Assembly (NCBI GenBank): GCA_029532625.1
Contig: JARFXM010000008.1
Coordinates: forward strand, 620,001 to 684,000
DNA length: 64,000 nt
From: Lomentospora prolificans
Taxonomy: Eukaryota; Ascomycota; Sordariomycetes; Microascales; Microascaceae
Direction of reading: 5' to 3'
The translations under genes and the position numbers were made by a program. This document shows positions 10,781 to 22,716 of this stretch, piece after piece; the first letter of the stretch is position 1; every line of letters starts with the position of its first letter. The notes under the pieces are model-generated. The model made no database searches, was not told where the DNA came from, and worked only from the letters and a program-made list of their open reading frames with translations.

Positions 10781-11786
10781 CGTGTCTTGATTTCGGTCCA
10801 CGCGTCGAGACCGCCGCCGTCGTTGCTATGAGTGCATGGGTATTTGCGGCGTCCCCTACATGAGGCGCTCATGGTAGGATTCGATGTCGTATTCTCTAGT
10901 AATGAATTGAGATGCTCCAGCAATGACCTTGATCGGTAGATCCTCGGAAAGTTGGCACGAGCATCAAAATTAACGCTAATAGGCCAACCCAAGTTAGGCA
11001 CAGGCAAGAGGGGAAATCTTGTCGGAAGACGGTCAACTGCGATCGGGGTGCCTGAGAGAGTATGATCTCACAGCTGCTCCCAAGACGTGTTTCGCCTTCC
11101 CTATGTCGAGGTATACAGAGGACCAAAATAGATCTCCAGAAAACGTGTTTTGGACCCAAGCCGAGACTAAATCATGGGAGTGGCTAATTTCCCTATTCTA
11201 CCGTCCGACTCTCTAGCGAGAAAGAAACAAATGTCATATAATTCTCCGAGATTATCGTGCATGACAGGCAGCTCATTATTACCAACGATGTGCGACCACC
11301 CTTCCCCCCCCGCCATTTAACTGCCGTGTGATGGTTCACGGGAACGCTCCTCCTTAGTCTCGTTTTTATTTCAACCTGCAGGGGTTGCTGGTGTGACGCT
11401 GGAAAGGGCCAGTCTTGGGACTGCGTCCCGCCCACGAGGGCAGCATCGTGGAGCTAGATGGATTGGGGAATTTACCGACGGGGGTTTAGACAAAATGGCG
11501 AATGGGTCCTCGTCGATTTTACAACTATTGAAAATATAAAATGAAGGCGCTTGGATCACGGTCCAGGAGCGAAAGGTTATGGGAAAATGAGGAGTTTCCA
11601 CTTGAAGAAAGAAAAGAGGAATTCTCATAAATATATTACTTGCAAGGAAGCCAACTTTGCTCCTCACTTTAAACTGCGCTGAGTGTTTATGTGCAGACAT
11701 TACTTCGTTCCTTTATATACTGATATTCGCTGCCGCCGGGCTCGAATTGGTGGCATTCCCCTCATCCTTGACCTCCGCGCGCTCTT
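10781..11786. other. Intergenic between the PAP2-like and mdm10 genes
   Basis: About 1 kb with only short chance frames. It should hold the mdm10 promoter (right of 10780) and the 3' UTR of the PAP2-like gene. No RNA gene or repeat is seen. Confidence 0.45.
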
Positions 11787-12900
11787 CTAAACGTCCTGCG
11801 CCATGATACCCTGCCACGTCCTCTCGACAGCCGTTTCGGGATCCGTCCAGTTTACGGGCTTATGGATGCGCACCGCCCACAGGAAATAGTCCTCGACCAC
11901 GAGAAGGTTCAAGAGGATGCCGTTTCCATGCCACGCGATGCAGCATACTAGAGCACCGGCAACGGCATCGAGGATAAAATGGTTCGCAGTCGCAACAATG
12001 GCGGCGAGGATGATTGCGGGGTACGACATGCCGAGGAAAACAATCGCGAGGCGCTTCCACGAAGTTGATCGCAAGCCGGCAATTGGGAAAGTTGCAATGG
12101 TCAATCCTATCAAAAGGGAATAACCGAAATGGAGCGACGGCATCGCGGCTGACATGATTTGTTAGCTCTAGTTACTTCGGCAATTACGGAGATCATGCGT
12201 AGTGAACTTACCGTATTGATTACAGAACTTGTTGGCAGTCCAGACACTCTTCTCGCCATCGGCACTATGAACGGTATCGACGAATCCGTAACTCTTGGCC
12301 TCTGCTGCATCGGGACCGTCATATTCAGGATCGCTCAGCAGGCGAGGGGGCATGCAAGGCCAGAGGGTGAAGACAATGAATGCGAGGAGGTTACACAAGG
12401 CCATGGTTCGTCGACGGGCCTCGTAAAGCATCGGGCCAGAGCTTCCCCCAAGAGTGTTAATGGCTCCATTCGACTTAACGAGCGCGCGTCGCTTACGGGT
12501 AGTGGTGAAGTAGTAGAGTAGGACGAGGAAAAGGATCGTTCCCGGAATGTGGATAAAGGAGTAGATGCGGTTAGTCCATCGCATCAGAGTTGGGTACTGA
12601 AGGAACCACTCCTGGATGGGTCGCTCAATGAAGAGGCCAAGAGCCTGCTCAATGTGGATGAGCTGCAGGGCATGCTTGCGGGCAACATGGACGGTTCCCT
12701 CTACGAGAGTAACGGCAGTGAAAGCTCGTCCGAGTTGGTAAACCTAAAGTGGGGCGGAGCCAGATGTGAGACACGGGCTTTTCTCAAAGCAACAATACGA
12801 GAATCGACTGCCAACGGTGAAGTCTGTGGCCCATCCACAAAGTACAAGGTAGGGGAAATGACGTCGGCACAGAGGGTGTTGGCAAGCAGATTGAAAAAGG

Positions 12901-12935
<35 letters not shown>

Positions 12936-13334
12936 AGGGCTTACCCAGTAGATCAAAGCCCAATACCAGGCTTCGACAAGGAAAGGAAACTTTTGTAGCA
13001 GACGGCTAAGCAGCCTGTCTTTGAAGATGGTGGTATTTGGCGTGGAAACGATGCGGTTGTAGCGGAAAAGGCGGATTTTGCGGTTTCGCCATCTCGACTG
13101 TTCCAGAGGTGAGAGGGTGCCGGAGCTCGACGCCCAGTCGACGTCCTTATCCGAGAGTTCCGAGTCTGAGTTTCGACGGGAGTGGTCGTCGGACCGCTTT
13201 CGTGGGTTCACGAGAGGTGAGAAGGCAGCAAGTTTGGACGCAACGCTGTCCTGGCCTAGAGTGCGATTGAACCATGCTCCTCCGAAGAGAAGCACGACGA
13301 CCACAAGGGGTTCCGCAACGGCGCCGAAGCCCAT
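11787..13334 (-). CDS. PAP2 / Aur1-Ipt1-type integral membrane protein
   Basis: Three exons (12945-13334, 12212-12743, 11787-12148) give about 427 residues. A leading hydrophobic segment (LVVVVLLFGGAWF) and a charged S/R/D-rich loop precede several membrane spans. The last exon carries the PAP2 signature: YAAMPSLHFGYS with the S-x-x-H phosphatase motif, then ANHFILDAVAG with the conserved H and D. This HFG and HFxxD layout is that of the fungal PAP2_3 family that includes inositolphosphorylceramide synthases. A lipid phosphate phosphatase or phosphotransferase at an internal membrane is likely; the substrate cannot be told. The assembled junctions (W|VYQLGRA and QY|AAMPS) restore the motif exactly. 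Intron 1 contains a 33-base T run on the coding strand. Confidence 0.85.
12901..12933 (+). repeat. A33 homopolymer in intron 1 of the PAP2-like gene
   Basis: Thirty-three A on the plus strand read as T33 on the coding strand, right after the GTAAGC donor at 12944. Long homopolymers like this tend to vary between isolates and to be miscounted in assemblies. Confidence 0.9.
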
Positions 13335-16300
13335 GTTGGATAATGTGTCGACGTACTAGACGCCGAAATGGTCGGATCGAACGGAGGGGGAAGTGTGGTC
13401 TTGATTCAAGGGTTCGCTGGAAGGAGAGGATAGGAACGGTTGGGAGAGAGCGGGGGGAAGAGACGATGTGGACGGAGGTTGTTTTTGAGGGTGGGAAAGT
13501 TTTAGAGATCGGCTTGAAGAGGGTCTTGGTCTGGGTCTGACGGGGGGCGAGAGACAGACTTTTGGGGTTTTGGGTCAGTGTTGGTTTGAAGCCAAGGTAT
13601 TGAAGTGTGGAGCTCCGCGCCGCACATGTAACTAATCGAGGTTGTAGGGGAGAACGGAAAGAGTTCTTGGCTTTCGTCGTTACCCAAGCTTAGCATCAAA
13701 AACGGGGCGCACTAAGTGGAACAGAATCCGACGGCAACGATCTGAAGAAAAGGGACAAAGGAAAAATACGGAACGCTGGGCGTTCTTAATACATTTGGGA
13801 CCTGACTGCTACAAGTAATATCCAGGTGGAAGAAAGGGAGATTGTTCGGTTGGTGGGCCAGAGAGCGCCTCACACTACCTTGCCATGAGGCCCTGGTGTC
13901 ACTTCCATCCGCCCACAATTCCGTTTCGTCGCTTCACCAAGTTTGGAACCTCAACCCCAGCCATGAAGGTGGTAGGTGCAAGGATGCTTGGGGGAGAAAA
14001 GTATTTGATTACTTGGATCCATTACATTCGACAATCAAACTGCGAAACGCGCGGTACACACCACAGTTTTCGTTGTACCTGATACACTGCCCCTCGGTCC
14101 CTAAGCTCTCCCAAAGTCGTGTGCATGCTCACTCTCCTGCACGGTTAATTTCTTTTATCGATTTCAAACGTTCGGGAGCTCTGCCACTCCTCGAGAATCC
14201 CGTCGGGTTTCCACCTCAGTGGATCGATTCGATAACTATTCCGGGGCTTCCATCAAGGCATACACCAAGGAGCCTTGAGATTGACATCAGACACACTCAA
14301 GGGCACCCTAGTCGGAACACATTGCGCGTACGTTACCCCGTTAGGATAGTGAGTACGCGTATCTTTGGCGTAGAGCATCCTTTTGAGTCGGCGGCACATG
14401 CACAGCCATTGAGAAGTACTCCGTACACTACATTTTCTCCATGGTACGCAGGATATTAATCCATCCCGCGACCCCATCGTCGCTGCCACACGGTACTTGC
14501 GGAACAAACCCACCACTACACGTGAGTCGGCACCCAGCCTTCCATCGCATTTTTGTTTCGGCGCGTTCGCTAGCAATAATAGAGTTCGGGCCACAATAAC
14601 CGAACTGGAGAAGCGGAAGGAGCGTCAGGCTATTGCGAAATCCATCAACAGCCCTTTATAGTCTGTGTTATGGCAATGGAAAAGGCCTGTACCATTTAGG
14701 GGCAGATTAGGGAGATGACTGAGTGAGGCAACGCACAGCTCTTGGGCTGACGGACGATACGACAGCATTACGGTGCGCAGTTTAGGGGGTTGGACCCACG
14801 CGACCGCCCAACCAAGTGCGCGCTCAAAAGTCAAGAACGCAAATGCTTCCAGAGAGCTCTCCTTTCAATATTCAAGAGAGTGTATATGCTACGTCAAGTT
14901 GACAGTAGCGCGATGCGGACCATGTTCGGATCAGGAGGCGATAGGTTCAGAGTCAGCCGAACAGTCCCTCCCCTGCACGACGACAAAGCCGGTTTCCGCC
15001 CGTGCTTATCGTCACCCCCTGCTACCACCTCAAGAACTCGATCAGGACTTGAAGTATTAATGTTACCCCAACATGGCACAGAGAATCTTTCTCGGGCGCA
15101 GTTTTGGGGAATCCCAGGCGCCGCTTACGGGTAGTGGTTGGGCAATGGTAGCGGCTGCAGTCACTGCCTGGGCCTTCAAAATCACCAATCCTTGATTGGG
15201 CAAATGAGCACACGAGACGACATTGCGTCATAAAAAGCCGGGGTGGACAACACTGTTGCGTGGGCAGAACCCGACTCATCCATAAAAAAAATAATAAATA
15301 AAAAAACTTATCGATCCTTTTCCCAACAATTCAATCGCGCGCGACTGCAGAATTGCCCTCCGGATGGGCGAGAATTAAACGCATCTGATAAGAACCCCTT
15401 CGGCGATTAACAAACATGTTATTGTTGTCCAACGGTGACTTCGAATGGGGGATTTGTCTTTCCCTCTAGATTTCCGTATTTCCGTTTTGAATACTGTTCT
15501 GTTGTCGCGTGTCCACTCGCTACCCAAATTCTTGTCCCACTCAGCCATGGCCAGCTGGCCACTACGTTATCATTGATGCCGCTGAGTTTCTGACCTTAGC
15601 GCGCCTAGGCCCACCCACAGTCATCCAGCACATCAATGTATTACTGTGGAACCCCACAAATTTCTCGTTCCCTCATTTGTGGCAGCCCAGCACCTGGCTG
15701 CTGTCTTCCAGTCGGAGCGATTGCTAGTAACTACGAAGTATTGTCCGCTTGATCTTGTGCAGTCGGGGTATTAATGCCATCCGATTCTCCGCTCTAGGTG
15801 GGTTGCACCTCCCAAGGTCAGACCGAAGTTCAGTGGGCTCTCAGGAATTGGAAGAGTAAAGTTTCCCGAATCCCGGTTCCCGGTGACATGACTTCATCTT
15901 TGAGCACAGATTCTTTCGATCGGATTGCGAAGTGGATTCAAGATCCCCGAATGCCTTGCAGAAACGGGCCGTTCTGGAGATGCACGTTGGTAACATGGAT
16001 GAATTTTTTTCTCCGGTGTTAACGCTCTATTTCCGGTGTTTGCCAAGAACTCGGAAAGGGAGGAATTGCGGTTAAGACTCCACCATGGAGACCGAGGGAA
16101 GAGGTTAACGCCGCTCCTCGAAACACTGCTCATCACTATTATATATTGTGCAACAATGCCACTACGCATCTCAGGGCCGTAAGAGTTGAGAGAAGTGAAG
16201 AGGTTGAGCGCGCAATGGTTGGCAGCACTTGCGACCTGGCCCTTACGTTGCTCCTCTCCTTGCGCTATATATCAAAACCCTGCTCATTCGACTGGGAGCG

Positions 16301-19300
16301 GGGCTGTTTTGGCGGAGCCAGCATTGTCAAAATTTCCGATTTCGAGAAGGGGAGAGAACTTTTTTTATTATTCGGGGTCCGAAACTCGTTGAGGGAGTCG
16401 GCGATCCCGGCGCCGACTTCAGTCTGAAATTTTTTTTTTCTCTCCCCGAAGCTTGTGATGCACTATCGTCGAGCATTTACGGGGCAGGAGTCGACTCAGC
16501 CTCGGTAGGCTGGGTATACGGAGTTCGTATCTTCGGTCGGCATCCCTTGCTGGCATCTGTGACATGTGCAGTCAAGAAAGAAGTGATCCAGCGTCGAAAG
16601 CGACCTAATGGAGCGAGGGATATCCATTGCGATCAGCTCGGCTTCTGACGGCCGACAATCCTCCTAGCTGACTCAGTTACTTTGAACCATTAAGAGGAGT
16701 CTTTTCGTCAGCATCAAAGGCTGCCCCCATGCCTTTTTAATTTTTCCTTGGGTGCTCACAAACATGGCATGACATGACCTCCTCCCGCCCCTCCATGATC
16801 ATGATCGTTTATGAGCCCTCGAAATAAGTGTCCGGGAGGCTGAAAGTTACAGCTTGGCATACAGCTTAAAACCTAACGCCTAATTTGTGCATTGGCACGG
16901 GTTGGGCGTTCACGTGCCAAATAACATGCTGTGCTGCACCAATCAATCACACTGCCCAGACCCTCCAAGACTCTGGGCGTCGGCTCTCAAGTTGCTGGCT
17001 GCTTGAGGTTGACTAGGATTGTTGGTTCTTGGTGATGAAAATCTCATGATGCAGACCTGCTACGACATCCCAGCCGCCCCGGCTTACCCTTAATTCGTAG
17101 TCTTGTCAGGCAAGTCCATACAGCTAGTAAAACCTATATCGTAGCCAGCAGGTGGCCCTGGGACGGGTGCTGACTAGGTCACAAATCCCAATCTATGTCC
17201 TGAAGGATAAGGTGACCAAGAAGTGGTGGATTGAGGTTGAACAATCTTCCCCTTGTTTGTGTCGCGTCTACTAATCATGCTGGGTTTGCGAGTAGCCATC
17301 GCGCGACGAAGATTCAGGCTCATGCTCCTTTCAACCTGTCTATGCATCGTTGAATTTTAATATACGGATATAGAGCTTCGATGAGCTTCTCAATAAAAGA
17401 GTCGTGGGGATCTGTTGAGGAAGGGACATAACAGGCCGTAGGAGCATTCCGGTCGTCGTGGAGCTGGCAGTTACCTAATTCATTATTACTGGAAACGAGT
17501 CTGATCGCGTGTCATTGACGGGTCTGGGCCTCCAAACATGATTGTTTCTCGGCAATGTCAAAGCGGCCGGATTGAGGAGTTGCATGCTGAATGCTCGCTT
17601 CTCAAACAGGCTCCATGAGGGGAGCTGGAGGTTACCAGAACGCCCAGAGGATTGTAAGGGATTGTAAAAAAGACCACTTTCGTCACTCAACATTCCTCAT
17701 CGGCGGGATTGAGGACGGGGTATGCGGATCTAATCAGTATTTTCCGATCGCCTCGTCGTGTCCAGTTCAACTCGTCATCGGTTGCAACTCATGAATCCCA
17801 GTCATCATCAGTCATGGCAGTAGTTGTGGCGGGAGGCAGTGATCGATTATTTGCACGTGTGTCGGATGCCCCGTGTGTCGCAGCCGCCACAGCTGGTACT
17901 TGCACTAGCAGATGGTCACGATCCAGGGGCGAAATTTTTTGGGTGGAATGATCCGAGGAGAAAGGATTACCAGTATGGCTAAAAGCGGCAAAAAGGAGGG
18001 GAAGCAAATTCCATTGTGCATCAACCCTCGTCCAACTCAAGAGTAATTCGGGCGCTACTACCCACCTAAACAACCCAATTGATTGTGCAGTGTGGATCTT
18101 CCATTGAAATCGAGGAGAGAGCTGGCAGATACTCGGAAGCTGGAGGGTTGGCTGAAGGACCCAAAGCGGAATGCCAGGCTTGGAAGTGGGGGGGGGGAAT
18201 GGACAGAGGCCAGCACTTTAGCTCTCGGGCAAAAACGCACCAGGTCAGGCGATGCCGAGGGGCTGCAGGTTCGTCCGCCGTAGTTGTTGTGCCGGGCAAG
18301 GGACCCGGCCGGAGGACGGCGCCTCCGCACAAGAAAAGCGTTCGAGGGCAGGACACAGCCAGCCAGCGTGAGCAGTGCTAGGGCTGGGATTGGTGGGGTC
18401 ATGAGGGCCAGCGCTGGCCCCTCCACTTGCACTATTACCAACCTGACCACTTCCACAACTTTCCCCCTTCCTTTGAGGACACTTCGATACGCCACAAGGC
18501 CTGGCGAGTGTTCCAACTAGGGCTTGGCCAAGAACACTCTGGTGCTTCAGCTGCCTAGAGTAACTTTAAGCTGCGTTCGTCGAACCCATGACATGATTGC
18601 ATCTGTCATATGAAGTCTTCTTTTAGACGATTTGGGGTGTAATGCATTGCAATTGCCAGCAAACCCCCATAGGCGCTAGGCGGGTTTGACTCACTCATCC
18701 CTCCCGAGATGCACAATCTCACTAAGATGGCGTGGTTCGAGCGTGTTAGTGCGCGAGGGGCTGCCAGGCTTGGCTGGAGAGAATAGATGCCGCCGAAATC
18801 TTTTTTGCTGCGCGAAAGAACGGGCCTAGCACAGATTACCGGTCCTTGTGATCGCCAAATCTGGCATTTACCCCATCCAGATCGAGCTTATAACCTGGAT
18901 GGACCAACTAGTATTAGTATTTCTTTTTTAACGTCCCCCCTCGGCCCCGCCCTGGTTCGTGTCTGTCCATGTCCAGGTCCCATCGCATGCAGGACCGGTC
19001 TAAATAGGCGAAAAGGAAGAAGAAAAAAAAAAAAAAGGATCAGGAGAGCTCCCCACCTCTCACACCTGGGCAATGCAAATTTGCTTCTGCCCCTCCCCGC
19101 AAAGCGAGGCCCCGTGGTCCTCGTCCGGCGCAAATAGATTGGTTCGCGAGCCGGTGGTTGGATTCTAGAAGTTCGCGGTCCCCTTTTTTAGATGCCATCG
19201 TGACAATTGTGCATATTTCAACCGGCGCAAACCCCTTGCCCATATAGACCTAGCTGCCCAGTCCACTCCTCTATGTCTGTGGTTCTCCCTTTCTTCCTCA

Positions 19301-19996
19301 AGTATTATTATCTTGCGCAAAGCTCTCTCGAATTCACCTAGTTGCGATCCTCGCCATTGACTCCACAAAACGTCGATTCACCACACTCAGAAACGACATT
19401 GCTGGCATCGAGACACTGACCGCCGCTGTCGCTGGCTAAGCGAAAACCTTGATGCCGAAAATAGTGGCCTTAGAACCAGCAAATTCCTTCTTCGCCAGCC
19501 TTATAATCGCCACACCACACATTCCGAGAACCGGCCGAAGACGGCGAACCCCCTCCCGTTGTCGACCCATTTCTCTTTTTCCTTCGCCGAACTTTCTATC
19601 GAGTACTGAAACTGAATATTGCGTTCTTGTCCCTTGACAGCGTAATCTTCTCTTCCAAGTCAATTGCTATCCGCAAATACCCAGAAATCACTGGGTTATA
19701 ATTCTGTTTCGTTCTGTGCCTGTCGGTCGCCAGACAAAGCCCGTTAAGACGCGATCCGACGAAGACGCCGGTTGCATCACATTCCAGCACATTGCCAGCT
19801 AGGCCGCCGCTACCCAGCAGGAATCAACGTGCGACGCTGGCCCGCAAGGAAACTAAATAAGAAGGTTGGAACAGGAAAAAGCGACAGAGCCACGCCTGCC
19901 TCTCACGTCTTGCGTCAGCACTGCCGCCGAATAATAAAACCACGAAACCTTTTTTTTTTTTTGGCCCTTGGCCGAATATACCCAACATCAGTTACA
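13335..19996. other. 6.6-kb gene-poor region
   Basis: Only short frames occur. The longest (13842-14459 +, 205 codons; 18058-18516 -, 152 codons) show no family features and biased, UTR-like composition. There is no tRNA-type B box, transposon terminal repeat or long tandem repeat. The right end (about 18.9-20.0 kb) is pyrimidine-rich and probably holds the promoter and long 5' UTR of the arrestin gene. CAGCCAGC-type motifs occur near 18355-18368. An untranslated RNA gene would not be visible by this reading. Confidence 0.5.
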
Positions 19997-21803
19997 ATGC
20001 CCCACCTTCTGAGCGTTGCCAACATCTTCCGCTCAAGGACCGACGGCAGCAGTTCCAGTTCGGCAAAGGACCAGTCTACTAATCTTCGCTCACCTTATTC
20101 CATCGACCGCCTCCCCTCGCAAACGACCGGCTCCTCTACACACTCGAACCCTGGTAGCGACCACGAAGGTGATGAATCGGCTTACACGCACCGTCCGCCG
20201 CCGCCAATGCAACCAACAGATGATGCTCGCCCTCCGCCGCCTTCTCCCTCGATTGCATCTCTCCGTCCGAGCCTGCTCCGGAATCACACTAGCCGATTGA
20301 GCGACGACGCCGCGCCGCCTCCACCTTCGCCCACCAAAAAGAAGCGCCACTTTGCTTTCCCTCTACCTTTTTTCGCCAAGGACAACGAAGCCCCTGCGCC
20401 GGCCACTCTCGATTTCGTCGTCGAGTCTCCACCCGTTCTATTCCACCTTGACCCCGAGCACAGCACCGGAGCACTCATCTCTGGTCAGGTAGTCCTCGAG
20501 GTCAAGGAGGAAAAGCTCGAGGTCAACAGCGTGGCAGCGTCCATCGTTAAGCGCGTCGTGCAGAAGAAGCCGTTTCAACACCATTGCGACGATTGCTCGA
20601 CGCAAGAAGAGGAGTTGCAAAAGTGGAGCTTCCTGACCCATCCCATCATTCTAAGTCGAGGTAAGCTTCTTCTATGGAATTTCCAACACCCTTGCCCGCA
20701 CCAAAAAAGGCGAGTAAACAACATCGCTAACACGCACGGCTTCAGGAATCCACAAGTTTCCCTCCACCTGCATTCTCGACGGCAATCTCCCCATCACCAC
20801 CGAAACCGGCCTCGTCTGCATCACTTACGAACTCCGCGCTACTACCCTCATCTCGCGCCATCCCGTCACCCCAGGTAGCCCCGGAATCCCCCTCTCTCAC
20901 TCCCAGCCCCTCCAAGTCCGTCGCAGCCTTCCCGAGAGCGACAATGCTCATAGCTCCGTCCGTGTCTTCCCACCCACCAACATCCGCGCTAGTGCCCAGT
21001 ACCAACAGATCCTCTACCCCGCCAACCGCAACAATGTTACCATGTCCCTCGATGGACTCACTACCAGGAGCATCCAAGACGACTCTATCGAGTGCTGGCA
21101 ACTGAAGAAGGCCTCGTGGCGCCTGGAAGAAAGCATCAAGACCGTCGCGAGCGCCTGTACCCGCCACGCCACCCACATTACCGACCCCGCCGAAGCAGAG
21201 GCGGACACCAACAAGAACAAGATCCAGAGGACCGAGACCCGGGTCCTCGGCGAGGAAATCATTGCCCGCGAATGGAAGTCAGATTACCTCTCCGCCGACG
21301 GCCATCTCGAGCTCTTTTTCGAGTTTGGCCTCCATCCTTCCACGCGCAAGCCGACTCCCCATCACCCCCACTACTACCCCCACTATCACCACCACCGCGA
21401 AAACCAAGACCTCCCCCGCTTCTCCTGCGATACATCTACGCCGCAGGGCGTGCAAATCTCCCATTCTCTCCTCGTCGAGCTGATCGTCTCCCGCGCCCGC
21501 GCCCCTGCTTCCAAGCCCGACGCCTTTGTCGAGACTGGAACCGGCCGGATCCTCCGCATGCGCTTCAGGGTGTATCTCACCGAGAAGCCGGGCTCCAGCG
21601 TCGCTTGGGACGACGAAGCCCCTCCCCTCTACGACGAGGTGCCACCCAGCCCGCCGTGCTACGAGGGTGGGAACCCGCTAGACCGGGCTTCGGATGGCGA
21701 CGGCGGCGAGCACCACGACACCGAACCCATCTATGCTGCTAGGGACAGCGTGGAGTGGAGAGAAACGGAAGGCGATATCGCTTCTTCCTCTTCTACGTCT
21801 TAA
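19997..21803 (+). CDS. LDB19/Art1-type arrestin-like ubiquitin-ligase adaptor
   Basis: Two exons, 19997-20660 and 20746-21803, give about 573 residues. The ATG at 19997 is the first in its frame although the frame is open further upstream. The N-terminal 130 residues are S/P-rich and disordered. An arrestin fold follows: FVVESPPVLFHLDPEHSTGALISGQ, VLEVKEEKLEV, the strand after the splice (GIHKFPSTCILDGNLP), GLVCITYELRA, and later EEIIAREWKSDYLSADGHLELFFEF and LLVELIVSRA. A PPLY motif (about residues 514-517) is a PPxY ligand for the WW domains of the Rsp5 ubiquitin ligase. Family members recruit Rsp5 to plasma-membrane transporters for endocytosis. A His/Pro-rich loop (HHPHYYPHYHHH) interrupts the C-terminal arrestin part. 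Confidence 0.85.
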
Positions 21804-22716
21804 AATCTTTATATTAATCTGGATATTCCCTTTTTCCCTTTTTTCATCTTATACATATCGACTGCACATGAGCGAATGTCTCGGCGGAGGAACACTTAAT
21901 TCTTGTGGGTTTTGGGAGCTTTTATTTTTTTTCTTTCTTTTTTGGGCATGTAGTGATTTACGGACGTGGAATAGGAGCAAAACCAGTGTTTAGATAGGAG
22001 CTTGTGGAGACGAACTATCAAAGGTAGTTTGCATATCATGATAGATCAATGATACCCTCACTATGTGACTTTATGCCAATTCTAAAACTTCTTTTTTTCC
22101 CTGCAATATGGTCTATTCAGACACTTACATTGCCTTTCTGGGGAGATGTGGTGTTGGGAGGTGCACTGGAGGTGTTGATACACTAGACTCATATTCCCAT
22201 TTCTTCCGTGTAAGTCAGGTCTAAGTGTCCGCATAAGTCACAGACGAGTTTCCAATTGTAGATTGCACTCATAGCCACCACCGACTAGATCATAGTAAGA
22301 GTTTGGGAGGGAGCGCATTGTTCATAAAAAGAAAACTTATCAAAACGAAAACTGGAAAGAGAAGACTGGAACTATTTGACAAACTAATACATCCATCCTC
22401 CCGAGTCTCTTTCGGACACACCCTTCCTGAGCCCTTCTCAGTCGTTCTACCTACCACCATTATTAGGGGGCCCTTCTCCGTGTCGACAAGTGGTATCAAA
22501 CAAGCAGACAAATGAAAATAATGGTACGTTAAAACACGTTTTTTGTTGTTTGAGTTAGGGTATAAGAAACCTTTTCCCTTCCACACCGGAGTGTAGCATT
22601 TCTGGTATTTTTTTTTTTGTCTTTTTGGTTTTTTCCTTGTCCTTCCTTTTTTCTTCTCAGCCAATTTTCCATTTTGTTCATCTGCCATAAAGTGTGGCCC
22701 TTCCAGTGCGTCACAC
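21804..22716. other. Convergent intergenic region
   Basis: This lies between the arrestin (+) and HAM1-like (-) genes, so it holds two 3' UTRs. It is AT- and T-rich. No coding frame or RNA gene is supported. Confidence 0.45.

Noticed and set aside
13842..14459. 205-codon plus-strand frame in the gene-poor region
   Set aside because: No hydrophobic pattern, domain or conserved motif; composition looks like translated non-coding DNA. Transcription evidence would be needed to call it.
18058..18516. 152-codon minus-strand frame upstream of the arrestin gene
   Set aside because: Overlaps other short frames on both strands in a GC-rich promoter-like stretch, with no domain or signal.
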